Below, in pieces: positions 24,420 to 32,701 of a DNA stretch of 45,256 nt. The position numbers and the translations under genes are program-made. Every line of letters starts with the position of its first letter. Position 1 is the stretch's first letter. The DNA comes from Bacteroidota bacterium (lineage in GTDB: Bacteria > Bacteroidota > Bacteroidia > Bacteroidales > VadinHA17). The DNA lies in assembly GCA_003250475.1 (NCBI GenBank), contig QKGI01000043.1, positions 1 to 45,256 of the forward strand. The letters are read 5' to 3'. A model generated the notes under the pieces. It had not been told where the DNA came from. It did not search any database and worked only from the letters and a program-made list of their open reading frames with translations.

Positions 24420-25187
24420 CTAAAGATTTTGACTTTCAGCAATACGACCTTTAATATGTTCCATAAGTTGCCTGACCTTTTCACGTGAGATATCGCATCT
24501 GAACTCCTTCTCGCCTTTTATCAGGACGCACTGCAGTTGTTTCATGTCGATACGCACCAGGAAGGCAGTATTGATGATACATGACCGTCCTGTTCTGAAG
24601 AAATGCCTGCCAAGGAGCATCTCTACTGTCCCTATCAGCGAGGTTACCGTCTCCACCCTTCCGGTAATAAAATGAAATATTGAATAATTACCGTCGGCTG
24701 TAATGCAGATAACATCGTCGGTGTCAATAAATGTCACACCCGTGACACCTCTGAATATCAGCACTTTGTTATTTTCTATAAGTGCCTGTGGGCGTTCTGC
24801 GGTATCCTTCCTGTTATTTACACAGAACCTTGTGAGCGTCTCGCGGAGACGGTCCGGATCAATAGGTTTAAGCAGGTAATCGAATGCCGCGTAGTCAAAT
24901 GCCTTGATTGCATATTCATCATGAGCCGTGGTAAAGACCACATGAGGCATGGCCGTATTCAGGTTTTTCATTTCATTGAGTATATCAAAACCCGACATTC
25001 CCGGCATACGGATATCGAGAAACACCATATCCGGTTCATACCTCGTCAGCAGGTCTGTGGCCTGAAAAGGATCTGTTGTGGTAGCCACAACCTCCGCCAT
25101 ACCGGTGGCTTCAATCAATCCTGACAGAAGCTCGAGCGCTTTCGGCTCATCTTCTATTATCACCGTCTGTATTAAATTAGTGTTCAT
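24420..25187 (-). CDS. LytTR-family response regulator
   Basis: A 255-residue response regulator. The receiver domain (about 8-125) has the acidic pair at Glu12/Asp13, the phospho-acceptor Asp58 in FLDIRMPG and the lysine in YLLKPID. The C-terminal LytTR DNA-binding domain (about 150-250) includes GRSCIINTAFLVRID and ends in KVRQLMEHIK. It is translated from the same transcript as the histidine kinase, with 6 bases between them, so it is its partner. Its targets cannot be seen; the convergent fucosidase block is the nearest candidate. Confidence 0.93.
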   Translation of the reverse strand: MNTNLIQTVIIEDEPKALELLSGLIEATGMAEVVATTTDPFQATDLLTRYEPDMVFLDIRMPGMSGFDILNEMKNLNTAMPHVVFTTAHDEYAIKAFDYAAFDYLLKPIDPDRLRETLTRFCVNNRKDTAERPQALIENNKVLIFRGVTGVTFIDTDDVICITADGNYSIFHFITGRVETVTSLIGTVEMLLGRHFFRTGRSCIINTAFLVRIDMKQLQCVLIKGEKEFRCDISREKVRQLMEHIKGRIAESQNL

Positions 25188-25193
25188 GTCTTA

Positions 25194-28097
25194 TCAGGTT
25201 ATCTTTATTGGGTGCAGTCTCCCGGAATCAAAATCCAGGGAATAATTCCGGGGCAGAAAGATGCGCACTTCTGTTCCTGACGGCCGGCCATTGTCACTGA
25301 GGTCTGTCAGGGTAAAAGTGATTTTTTCCCTGTTTGCCTTGTTAATTGTCTGAATGATATTTGCTATGTTTTTCAATCCGGTGCCGGCGCCGCCGGTATG
25401 CATCCTGGAGGCGGCGGCTCTTCCTATGCCGTTGTCGCGGACAATCACCTCTATGCCCTCATCGAGGCTGTTCACAACTATTTCTATCTCACCTTGTCCC
25501 TTCTTGTTCTCAAGACCGTGCTTGATAGCGTTTTCGGCGAACGACTGTATGATCATCTTGGGCACCGGGGTATTCAGAACCACGCTGGCCGACACGGTTA
25601 TCCTGTATTCAAACCTGTCACCGAAGCGCAGCTTCTGGAGCTCGCAATAGCGGGAGACAAACTCCAGCTCCTGCTCCAGCGGCTTAAGCAGGACGGTACT
25701 GTCTGTTATTATTGACCGCAGGAGGTTCGACAGCTTGATGAAATAATTGTAGGCTTTTTCCTTTTCACCCTTCATGATGAGGGAGCCTACGGAGGTCACG
25801 GCATTGAACGTAAAGTGCGGATCAAACTGTTTTATCACCGAATTGAGCTGCAGCCGGTAGCTTTCCGCCTGCCGTCGTGCCTCTTCCACCCTTTTTTCAA
25901 GGACGCTCTTGCGTATCTGCCACGACAGCAGGAAAACAAATAACAGGCTCAGGAAAATAATGGTCAGGCGGGCAAACAACGACTGGAAAAAGGTTGGCAT
26001 AACTGTTATATCCAACCTGTCGGGTGATTCTGAGATAACACCGTCGGCATTGATGGCACGTACCTCAAAGGTGTAATTACCAGGAGGCATGTCAGAATAT
26101 ACAATCATACGCTCCCCGGTTCTTTTTGACCAGCTTCCCTCAAGCCCGCTCATCCTGTACTGGTAAGTAACATCCTCCGGATTAACGGTAGAGATACCCG
26201 TATAACTGATCCTGATACCATTCTTGCGGCCCCGGATATTAATATGATTGTCGCCGTTATAAAAGAGTGAACTGTCAAGAACCGTCTGCCAGCCTGATTT
26301 GCCTCCGGGGATCTCTGCCATGGTAATGTGATTCATTGGCGGCCGGTTGTTTCTGTGGATCTTATCCGGGTTGAAGCGGATCAGTTTGCCGGTTGTAAGT
26401 ATCCACCAGTTTCCCATGGAATCTTTGACAATGCCGTTATCCTGGCAGTCGTTTCCCCTGAATCCCCTGCTGCGGCCTAATACAGTATAATAATCGGACC
26501 ATCCCGAGTAATATTTATCCAGGTCTATTATGCATATATCCATCATACGTCCGACAAGCAGCTTTCTGTCACCCATATCACGTATGACATTGGCAGGCAG
26601 GTTTATTTCATGCGGAAGGCCCTCCTTGAATCCCGTCGGGTCATGTCCACAGATGACAACGCCATCCGAGCCCACACTCCAGATGTTACCTCTATAGTCG
26701 CATACCATACCCCACACCATTTCTGCCGGGGCAGGAGCAGAGCGGTAAGGCACGAAGTTGCTGCCGTCGAAGAATACCATGCCGTAGTGACCTGCAAGCC
26801 AGTGATTCCCATCCTGGTCACGTATCACGCCTTCCACAATGCCATAGCCTGGCCATGACATCTGGTCATACCGGGTTACCTTCCTTCCTTCAATAACAAA
26901 CAGTCCCCTGTCTGTTCCTATAAATATGCTCCTGTCGACAGGATCTTCATAGATGGTGCATATCTGAAGGTTTCCCGGCACCAGGTCAAGGTCTCTGAAT
27001 TGTCTGCCATCCCAGATGATCACCCCGCGACCTGTTGATAACCAGACCTCTCCGTTTGAAAGAGTTGCGCTTCCCCGGTAGAAAGGCCTGGCTGCACCAT
27101 TCCGGAGAGGGAAGTCTTTTCGTTCATAAAACCGTTCTCCGTCGAAATACTTCAGTTCACCGTAGACTGATCCAAGCCATAACCCACCGTCAGGATCAGC
27201 AGCCACAGCCCACGTACCCACAGGAAGCCCGTCCTCGCTATCATATTCAACGAAGGCTTCTGACATTAACCGGTAAATACTGGTCTCGGTCCCCACCCAG
27301 TTGGTTCCTTCGCGGTCTATGAACCGGAAAGCCAGTATTCCGCCCTCCCAGTGGAAGTGACCGATATCAGGAAGGAGAGGCTCTGCCGTGGAAAAAACCG
27401 GTTCGTCATCAACGATCCTTATCCCGGTAACGGGGCGGGGATGGATCATTTTTAACGTGCCCTCCCTGAATGCATATGCATTGCTCCTGGGATCCAACAG
27501 GTAAAGTACCGAGTCGTGAGGGTATGCGGCAGCAGGGGTGAATCGCTGTGTTTTAAGGATGGGGAATTTCTCGGAGAAATTCATATACCTGCCGTTATCG
27601 AAGAAGATGATGGCAAAATTATTATAGTCAATTGCCGCATTCAGGAAAAATGCTGACGAATCACCGGCCAGGCACCCCATGCCCAACTGTTTTATACCCA
27701 GGGAGTCGGGGATGGGGTAGCTTATGAAACGCTTACCGTTGAACCTGGCCATTCCATTCAGGGTAACCGCCCAGATGGTGCCTGACTTGTCTTCAACAAC
27801 ACGGGTGACAAGGTTCGAAGGAAGACCATCCTTGCGAAGATAGGAGATGAAGCTATGACCGTCAAACCGGGCGAGTCCGTTTCTGGTGGGTATCCACAGG
27901 TAACCACGGCTGTCCTGCATCACGTCCATCGACTGCAGCTGAGGCAGCCCGTCATCTGAAGTATACTCACGGAAAGGAAAAGTCTGTGCAAACAGGGTGA
28001 GGCTTGCTGCCCGGGAAAACAGGACAAGGAAGATAATGAGATATATATACCGTTCCCGGCTAAATCTCTTTTGACGCTTCATTTTCAGACTTTTCAC
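25194..28097 (-). CDS. LytS-type sensor histidine kinase with Reg_prop beta-propeller sensor
   Basis: A 967-residue membrane sensor. After an N-terminal hydrophobic segment (about 17-38) comes a periplasmic region of some 600 residues with repeated GxxWxGT/GLARFDG-type units, the two-component propeller repeats. A Y_Y_Y domain follows (YQYRMSGLEGSW to FEVRAIN). A second membrane helix lies near 710-735. The cytoplasmic His_kinase domain carries FDPHFTFN with His761, and the ATPase part has ENAIKH, DNGIG and GTGLKN. Family members sense oligosaccharides or other extracellular ligands. The partner LytTR regulator follows directly. It is not a hybrid: no receiver or AraC domain is fused. Confidence 0.93.
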   Translation of the reverse strand: MKSLKMKRQKRFSRERYIYLIIFLVLFSRAASLTLFAQTFPFREYTSDDGLPQLQSMDVMQDSRGYLWIPTRNGLARFDGHSFISYLRKDGLPSNLVTRVVEDKSGTIWAVTLNGMARFNGKRFISYPIPDSLGIKQLGMGCLAGDSSAFFLNAAIDYNNFAIIFFDNGRYMNFSEKFPILKTQRFTPAAAYPHDSVLYLLDPRSNAYAFREGTLKMIHPRPVTGIRIVDDEPVFSTAEPLLPDIGHFHWEGGILAFRFIDREGTNWVGTETSIYRLMSEAFVEYDSEDGLPVGTWAVAADPDGGLWLGSVYGELKYFDGERFYERKDFPLRNGAARPFYRGSATLSNGEVWLSTGRGVIIWDGRQFRDLDLVPGNLQICTIYEDPVDRSIFIGTDRGLFVIEGRKVTRYDQMSWPGYGIVEGVIRDQDGNHWLAGHYGMVFFDGSNFVPYRSAPAPAEMVWGMVCDYRGNIWSVGSDGVVICGHDPTGFKEGLPHEINLPANVIRDMGDRKLLVGRMMDICIIDLDKYYSGWSDYYTVLGRSRGFRGNDCQDNGIVKDSMGNWWILTTGKLIRFNPDKIHRNNRPPMNHITMAEIPGGKSGWQTVLDSSLFYNGDNHINIRGRKNGIRISYTGISTVNPEDVTYQYRMSGLEGSWSKRTGERMIVYSDMPPGNYTFEVRAINADGVISESPDRLDITVMPTFFQSLFARLTIIFLSLLFVFLLSWQIRKSVLEKRVEEARRQAESYRLQLNSVIKQFDPHFTFNAVTSVGSLIMKGEKEKAYNYFIKLSNLLRSIITDSTVLLKPLEQELEFVSRYCELQKLRFGDRFEYRITVSASVVLNTPVPKMIIQSFAENAIKHGLENKKGQGEIEIVVNSLDEGIEVIVRDNGIGRAAASRMHTGGAGTGLKNIANIIQTINKANREKITFTLTDLSDNGRPSGTEVRIFLPRNYSLDFDSGRLHPIKIT

Positions 28098-28266
28098 ATG
28101 TAAATATATCTATTCTCCAAGATAATAAAAAGGATTAAACGGGTCATGGCGGCACTGATCTATACGGGTCTTTTGTTCCGGCATAAAGGCGTTGCAGGAT
28201 CTTACACCGGGGGTTGCTGACCATGAAGTTAAAGGGTTAAAGCTCTTGGATGGAAGCGACAAAAAA

Positions 28267-28297
28267 TTGACATCCCCTCTTTCTTATAGTAACTTTG
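28267..28297 (+). promoter_or_regulatory. Promoter of the SPOR-domain gene
   Basis: TTG at 28267-28269, 20 bases, TAACTTTG at 28290-28297. Transcription would begin near 28304. This rules out the in-frame start codons before about 28300 and supports a start at 28357 or 28381. Confidence 0.6.
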
Positions 28298-28380
28298 ACC
28301 CGGTACTGGCACATTATTTTCCAAGAATAAACTTCTTCAGGCCTAAAAGTGTTAATATGTCAGGTTCAGGTACGATACCG

Positions 28381-28809
28381 ATGAAGAAATTTGCCCTGGT
28401 CAGCGGTTTGCTATTTTTGATCGTCTATTTATGGGTCAATACCTTCCATCCGGATGAATCAGGCACGGATCTGCTTTATCCTGTCATTGCCGGAAGCTCA
28501 TCCCCGCAGGCATTGCCTTTTCATGACACCATAGCCCGGAGCCCTCATGACCCTCAGTATGTAACCAACCCTCCGGTATGTTTCTACCTGATAGTGGGAA
28601 GCTTTACCGATATAACCCAGGCGCAGGAGATGGCTGAAAAATATGAGGATATATACGGGACCGGTATTTTGATACTGCCCCCCACTCCGGAAGGTTATTA
28701 CCGCATAAGCTGCGGCAGGTATCTGACAGGTAAAGAAGCCGATGCGGCACTCACCGCCGTAAGACAAAACCACTACCCTGACGCCTGGGTTCTTGCTGCA
28801 AAGAACTAA
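28381..28809 (+). CDS. SPOR-domain protein with N-terminal membrane anchor
   Basis: A 142-residue protein from the ATG at 28381; an in-frame ATG at 28357 would add eight residues (MSGSGTIP). MKKFALVSGLLFLIVYLWV is an N-terminal anchor or signal. Residues about 66-140 resemble a SPOR domain, opening with CFYLIVGSFTDITQAQEMAEK. It then has a GILILPP segment and YYRISCGRYLTGKEAD, which is close to the usual YRVxxG pattern. SPOR domains bind septal denuded peptidoglycan, so it may localise to the division site. It is divergent from the histidine kinase and has its own promoter. Confidence 0.8.
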   Translation: MKKFALVSGLLFLIVYLWVNTFHPDESGTDLLYPVIAGSSSPQALPFHDTIARSPHDPQYVTNPPVCFYLIVGSFTDITQAQEMAEKYEDIYGTGILILPPTPEGYYRISCGRYLTGKEADAALTAVRQNHYPDAWVLAAKN

Positions 28810-28989
28810 TTCTGCAACAATCGTATATTTATGGATCAATTGACCGGGGAGATAGGTTATCTCTCCGCGTCTCCGCTTTTTAACATGTTGTGCATTACAA
28901 AGAAACCGGCTTAACCCCGGAGGGTGTCATACACAGGGCATCCGGATATAAATTAACATTGGTTTTTAATAAATACGGAGGAACTTGGC

Positions 28990-29640
28990 ATGGCTTATCT
29001 TAACAGGAGAATCAGCATTACAGCTTCTGCAATAGGAGTATTACTCGGCTTATCCGGAATGTTTAATCATGGTTTATTTGAGATACTCCAGGGCAATACC
29101 CCAACAAACGGGTTCTTTATAGAAGCAATCGGGGAGAAACACAGGTACTGGGTGCATGGGACAGAGGCCGCATTCACTGTAATTCACAACTTCCTGGTTA
29201 CAGGTATCATGGCAGTCCTTGTCGGTTCAGCAGTTGTCTTCTGGTCACTGAAATATTTACACGTGAAAAAGGGGGCAACAGTATTCTTATCGCTGTTAAT
29301 AATGCTTGTCCTTGTAGGAGGAGGTATAGGTTTTATCATACTTTTCCTGCCGACCTGGGCTTTTGCAACCAGGATAAACAAACCCCTGACCTGGTGGAGG
29401 AAAATGTTATCTGTACCACTTAGAAAATCATTATCAGCAATATGGGGTTATGTTGTTGCAGCAACAATAATCTCATGGCTCATAGTGATGGAACTGGGGA
29501 TCTTTGGTTATTTCCCCGGGCAGGAAGATCCTGATACTATCCTGAATATTGTCTTTATATTCTTATTCTCTACAGTGATTCTGGCCTCTGCATCATTTAT
29601 CTGTGCAATTGCCGGAGATATAGAAGAGCGAAGAGACTGA
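28990..29640 (+). CDS. Polytopic membrane protein, function unknown
   Basis: 216 residues with about five hydrophobic helices (near 10-32, 62-86, 94-120, 150-172 and 187-208). I do not recognise the family. A GGAGG Shine-Dalgarno-like run lies about 10 bases before the ATG, which is unusual here. The gap from the SPOR gene is 180 bases, so it may be transcribed separately. It lies in the AT-rich accessory-looking stretch and converges with an AstE/AspA-like gene. Confidence 0.75.
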   Translation: MAYLNRRISITASAIGVLLGLSGMFNHGLFEILQGNTPTNGFFIEAIGEKHRYWVHGTEAAFTVIHNFLVTGIMAVLVGSAVVFWSLKYLHVKKGATVFLSLLIMLVLVGGGIGFIILFLPTWAFATRINKPLTWWRKMLSVPLRKSLSAIWGYVVAATIISWLIVMELGIFGYFPGQEDPDTILNIVFIFLFSTVILASASFICAIAGDIEERRD

Positions 29641-29670
29641 TCATCAGCCAGGGCGGACAATCAGTAATGT

Positions 29671-30789
29671 CTAGTTGTCAAAGCTGCTGACAGGCCGGGC
29701 AATGCTGTAAATTTTATTGTCTTTATTTATTGCCGGAGAGACTAAAATTGTAACTATTATCCCGTCTGCCGGAGAGCGGTATTCTTCAAGGAGATTACCG
29801 AAATAATCGGTAACATATGCTATAAGCGACCCCTTTGTTACATACTCCCCCCTCTTTACAAAAGAGTACAGGATCCCGCTGCTTTTACTGGTTACGCTTA
29901 TTTCATCAAGGAGATATACCTGGTTCTCATGCCAGGCAGCTTCTCCCGGGAGCATCCCGACAGCCCTCATGACATTTTTCAGCCCCTTTTTGGCAAAGAG
30001 AACTTTTTCAGGTTCAACCATGCCCATATCACTCCATTCCAGGGTGATTGTCGGAATACCGTGCCTGATTGCAATCATATCGGAATAAGCGACCGCGGGA
30101 CTTCCATCATCAGGGGGGTATTTATATGGGATCAGGTATTTGTTTCCGATGGTTTTTGCCAGCATATATGATCCCTTGCACAGCTCTTTATCGGGACATC
30201 CGTAATAATAATACACGAAATCCAGAACCTGCTCGTTATATTCACCGCCGTGAGTATCAATAAAATAATCGCTGCCTATGATCAGCTCATTTGCCAATAC
30301 CCAGGCAATACGCTCGGTTATGGTTCCATCCTCTTTCCCGGGAAATATCCTGTTCAGGTTCTTGTCGTCAGGATTTAAATATATTGACCTGCGGCTGAAG
30401 GAAGGCACATTTGCAATATGAACAAGTACAAGCGTTCCCGAAAGTTCCTCCGGGTCAATTTCCTTTGCCAGTTGCTGAAGAACGATCACAGGCACAAATT
30501 CTGTCCCGTGAACGCCGGCAAAGACAGTTAACACCGGCCCTGGCTTTTTGCCGTTGATGATGGTTATGGGAATGATAGTACCCTTGTCGATGGCATCTTC
30601 AACAATAAGCATTCCCGATGCCTTTTCACCCGGTTGCGCCACAACTGACCTTATTGAAAAGGGTTTGTTCATCTGGGCGTTCAGCGAAATGACACCTGCA
30701 GTACAGACAAAAACAAGCATAGCAAATCTCCGGATCAGACTATTGCTACAGGAATTAATTTCTTCTCTTAAAACAAGCAATAATTTCAT
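29671..30789 (-). CDS. Succinylglutamate desuccinylase/aspartoacylase-family hydrolase, exported
   Basis: A 372-residue M14-like zinc amidohydrolase of the AstE/AspA group. Zinc ligands are His94 and Glu97 in AGVHGTE and His180 in DTHGG. The NLNRIFPG segment (144-151) holds the substrate-carboxylate contacts. Residues about 20-39 (RRFAMLVFVCTAGVISLNAQ) act as a signal peptide, so the mature enzyme is outside the cytoplasm, unlike true AstE. The C-terminal about 80 residues form a beta-barrel-like lid with SKSSGILYSF and GxYVTKGSLIAY. The substrate is unknown, probably an N-acyl amino acid or peptide end. Confidence 0.85.
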   Translation of the reverse strand: MKLLLVLREEINSCSNSLIRRFAMLVFVCTAGVISLNAQMNKPFSIRSVVAQPGEKASGMLIVEDAIDKGTIIPITIINGKKPGPVLTVFAGVHGTEFVPVIVLQQLAKEIDPEELSGTLVLVHIANVPSFSRRSIYLNPDDKNLNRIFPGKEDGTITERIAWVLANELIIGSDYFIDTHGGEYNEQVLDFVYYYYGCPDKELCKGSYMLAKTIGNKYLIPYKYPPDDGSPAVAYSDMIAIRHGIPTITLEWSDMGMVEPEKVLFAKKGLKNVMRAVGMLPGEAAWHENQVYLLDEISVTSKSSGILYSFVKRGEYVTKGSLIAYVTDYFGNLLEEYRSPADGIIVTILVSPAINKDNKIYSIARPVSSFDN

Positions 30790-31018
30790 GATGCTTTATA
30801 TTTGATTCAATGCAAGTTACGATTCAATGTCTGCGTTGTCAAGTTTTTTTCTGCCGGCCCTGGCATAAGAGGTAAAATGATCTGTGCAGGAGAGAGCTGA
30901 TGTCACTGGAGAAATGGAGCCTGTTGTTTCAGGCTCTTCATTCTCCCATAGGAAAAAAAACGCAACGGCACATTCCGTCAACTATGTCAAGGGATTTAAT
31001 ACCGGAGATTTTGTTCTA
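30790..31018. other. AT-rich gap with a small hairpin
   Basis: No supported gene. AGCCTG-TTGTTT-CAGGCT at 30918-30935, with imperfect outer pairing, is the only structure seen. An A-rich run follows it on the plus strand, so it is not a terminator for the minus-strand lipoprotein gene. Confidence 0.4.
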
Positions 31019-31687
31019 TTACAATACTTTAAAGTAATCAAATTGAACAAGAAGGCTTCCTGTACCTTCATCTACACCGGCAAATAAGCCCACTTGTATT
31101 GGTATTGAAGTATTTCCCTGTGTTGTACCGATGGTAGTCCAGTTACTATTGTCCTGAGTTTTGAAATATCCGGTATAATTGTCACCTGTTTTTTTAATTC
31201 GTAAATAAATATCACTGGTGCCATCATAGGAACTATAACCAGGAACAGGACTTATGATGTCATCACATTTTGTCTGAAATTCGAGGCGACCAGTATTGTC
31301 TCCATGCATCCAAAGCTTTATCAGGATCCAATCATCATTGTCAGGGAACTTTACAATAATCCCGGCAATATCGGAGGCATTATTCCCCCACTCACAATAC
31401 ATCCTGGTTGAAACATCAAAGTCTTCATCATTATCAAGCGTCTGGAAGAGTCTTGAGCTCTCATCTGTACAGAAAATATTTCCTTTAATATCATCATTAA
31501 ATGAGATCCAACCCTGCCTTGTTTGACCAATATCCCAGCCGCCTGGTTTAAATGCCCAATTCCAAAGAGGGTTTAAAGATGTACCGTTAAATTCATCAGA
31601 AAACGGTGTCGGTGTATCATTGGCTTTTTTGCAGCTGCATAAAACCAGAGTCAGTGTAATAAAAATGGTCGTGAGTAATTTCATCAT
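31019..31687 (-). CDS. Lipoprotein with concanavalin A-like (LamG/DUF1349-type) domain
   Basis: 222 residues. Lipobox with Cys19 in LCSC after MMKLLTTIFI. The mature part begins FSDEFNGTSLNPLWNW, a pattern common at the start of glucanase-type jelly-roll domains. It continues with beta strands (AGIIVKFPDNDDWILIKL and LRIKKTGDNYTGYF) to a final LVQFDYFKV strand. Such domains bind sugars or assist glycan enzymes. No catalytic motif is seen. It stands alone beside the IS remnant. Confidence 0.78.
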   Translation of the reverse strand: MMKLLTTIFITLTLVLCSCKKANDTPTPFSDEFNGTSLNPLWNWAFKPGGWDIGQTRQGWISFNDDIKGNIFCTDESSRLFQTLDNDEDFDVSTRMYCEWGNNASDIAGIIVKFPDNDDWILIKLWMHGDNTGRLEFQTKCDDIISPVPGYSSYDGTSDIYLRIKKTGDNYTGYFKTQDNSNWTTIGTTQGNTSIPIQVGLFAGVDEGTGSLLVQFDYFKVL

Positions 31688-31795
31688 GGTAGAGATTATG
31701 GTTATTCCCCCGGGTTAATTACTTACAATATACACCATTTATAATATCTGGCAATTACATTTTAAGTACTGAAATTATTCCACCATTTCTTATGA

Positions 31796-32023
31796 CATTA
31801 TCTTGAGAATATACCTGATAAGCACATCTTTGAAAACATTAATCGGGTAATGGAAAAAACTGAGGAGTTCATGGAGGATTGCAATACTATCCAACTTCAT
31901 GGTAGCCTGGGAGATCTCAGCCCTATTGAATTTATGAAAGTGAAAATAATCAGTGATAATGCCCAATTTAGCTTCCCGGGAGAAAGGGGGTACTCTCACC
32001 ACTTAAAGTGCCAAATGCTCTGA
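31796..32023 (+). pseudogene. IS3-family transposase (OrfB) C-terminal remnant
   Basis: The plus-strand frame from 31796 to a TGA at 32021-32023 encodes the end of an IS3-type integrase. The recognisable core is FMEDCNTIQLHGSLGDLSPI followed by EF, matching the family's Y/FNxxRLHSSLGYLSPxEF ending. The frame is closed by a TGA at 31793-31795, and no upstream transposase domain, DDE residues or terminal repeats were found. It is therefore a dead fragment. A 70-residue open frame on the opposite strand of the same DNA is a shadow. Confidence 0.65.
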
Positions 32024-32151
32024 ATTAATACAACCTCAATCGCAGTGCAATCCTTAAATAAAATTTGAAAGAATATATTGCAACCGGATAAAACAAAAGA
32101 GAGCCAGCATAGCACCAACTCCCTCATTTTCACCGTGGGGCGTACTGGAAT

Positions 32152-32167
32152 TCCGCCAAAGGGCGGA
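32152..32167. repeat. TCCGCC-N4-GGCGGA hairpin, copy 1 (T-loop position)
   Basis: TCCGCC-AAAG-GGCGGA, a perfect 6-bp stem sitting inside the T loop of the degenerate tRNA-Val copy. Confidence 0.75.
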
Positions 32168-32203
32168 CACGCGAACCAGTGACCTCTTACGTCATCTGAC
32201 GGA

Positions 32204-32219
32204 TCCGCCGGTGGGCGGA
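32204..32219. repeat. TCCGCC-N4-GGCGGA hairpin, copy 2 (D-arm position)
   Basis: TCCGCC-GGTG-GGCGGA followed by CAGG and then the tRNA D-arm sequence. Copy 4 (32649-32664) has the same junction. Confidence 0.75.
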
Positions 32220-32237
32220 CAGGCTAAACCAACTGAG

Positions 32238-32486
32238 CTAAAGAGAATTAACTATTGATTTTACAAACTGTCTGCCACGCGCTGATTTAAGCTGCTTCTC
32301 CCTGGCCATAGCCTCGCTTTTTGTAAGAAAAGGTTCAAGATGGATAAGCATCCAGGGCTGATATCTGGCAGTCCATCCTTGATTATTAGGATTGTTATGA
32401 TGATCAACCCTTGCTTCTGGGTTGGAAGTAAAACCGATGTAGATCTTATCATACTCTTTAGAGTATAATGCATAAACAAAAAACAT
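32238..32486 (-). CDS. Small single-domain GIY-YIG nuclease
   Basis: An 82-residue UvrC/URI-type GIY-YIG domain protein. VYAL and YIGF supply the two tyrosines, EARVDHHN the catalytic arginine and AREKQLKS the metal-binding glutamate. All are present, so the domain looks intact. I chose the ATG at 32486 (MFFVYALYS). The open frame runs further upstream, but that part translates the T arm of the tRNA-Val gene (RSLVRFQYAP). It lies between the intact tRNA-Val and the degenerate copy, which it overlaps by two bases. Stand-alone GIY-YIG proteins are common in Bacteroidota and their targets are mostly unknown; DNA repair or mobility are both possible. Confidence 0.88.
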   Translation of the reverse strand: MFFVYALYSKEYDKIYIGFTSNPEARVDHHNNPNNQGWTARYQPWMLIHLEPFLTKSEAMAREKQLKSARGRQFVKSIVNSL

Positions 32487-32516
32487 GACGGATAATTTAT
32501 TGCAGCGAAAAAGTTG

Positions 32517-32591
32517 TGGGGCGTACTGGAATCGAACCAGTGACCTCTTGCCTGTCAAGCAAGCGCTCTAAACCAACTGAGCTAACGTCCC
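32517..32591 (-). tRNA. tRNA-Val (anticodon GAC)
   Basis: A 75-base cloverleaf from GGGACGTTAGCTC at 32591 to the discriminator A at 32517. Anticodon arm CTTGC-TTGACAG-GCAAG gives GAC, valine. T arm ACTGG-TTCGATT-CCAGT. The acceptor pairs GGGACGT with ACGCCCC and has an A-C mismatch at the fourth pair. CCA is not encoded. The variable and D loops are normal. It is the only complete copy at this locus. Confidence 0.87.
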
Positions 32592-32632
32592 ATATTCAAG
32601 GCAAGCATTTTTTTTGATGAGCTTGCCTGTCA

Positions 32633-32648
32633 TCCGCCAGTTGGCGCA
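32633..32648. repeat. TCCGCC-N4-GGCGGA hairpin, copy 3 (imperfect)
   Basis: TCCGCC-AGTT-GGCGCA, one mismatch in the stem. Directly abuts copy 4. Confidence 0.6.
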
Positions 32649-32664
32649 TCCGCCGGTGGGCGGA
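32649..32664. repeat. TCCGCC-N4-GGCGGA hairpin, copy 4 (D-arm position)
   Basis: TCCGCC-GGTG-GGCGGA then CAGG and the retained tRNA 5' segment, the same junction as copy 2. Confidence 0.75.
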
Positions 32665-32701
32665 CAGGCTAAACCAACTGAGCTAACGTCCCGGACGGGG
32701 G

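Larger units (their letters stand above)
32136..32239 (-). pseudogene. Degenerate tRNA-Val-like copy with hairpins in the D and T arms
   Basis: Three blocks match the intact tRNA at 32517-32591: 32136-32151 (acceptor 3' strand and T stem), about 32171-32187 (T stem to variable loop), and 32223-32239 (D arm). A TCCGCC-AAAG-GGCGGA hairpin is inserted in the T loop, and TCCGCC-GGTG-GGCGGA replaces the D stem to anticodon region. The 5' acceptor strand is lost. It cannot fold as a normal tRNA. Confidence 0.75.
32614..32692 (-). pseudogene. Broken tRNA-Val copy split by two hairpins
   Basis: Bases 32669-32692 are identical to the first 24 bases of tRNA-Val. Next come two hairpins (32633-32648 and 32649-32664). 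Bases about 32622-32632 then match the anticodon-loop segment CTTGCCTGTCA of the tRNA (plus-strand view), so the hairpins replace the D-stem to anticodon-stem region. The 3' half is missing. The fragment is nearest to the promoter-like box at 32702-32709. Confidence 0.7.

Noticed and set aside
24278-24454. Start-less plus-strand frame of about 58 codons with natural-looking residues, overlapping the LytTR 3' end
   Set aside because: No ATG, no promoter, no recognised family, and the AT-rich composition can give such a frame by chance; possibly a gene remnant but not supportable.
30884-31087. A 67-residue plus-strand frame
   Set aside because: It overlaps the end of the lipoprotein gene on the other strand, shows no family features and includes the small hairpin region.
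31790-32002. A 70-residue open frame on the minus strand
   Set aside because: The plus strand of the same DNA encodes a recognisable IS3 transposase end; the minus frame matches nothing and has no promoter.
32487-32558. N-terminal extension of the GIY-YIG protein
   Set aside because: The extra residues (RSLVRFQYAP and neighbours) are the translated T arm of tRNA-Val, so the start was moved to 32486.
32136-32692. Split or intron-containing tRNA-Val read from the interrupted copies
   Set aside because: Neither copy retains a full acceptor stem and anticodon arm around the inserts, and a complete uninterrupted tRNA lies between them.
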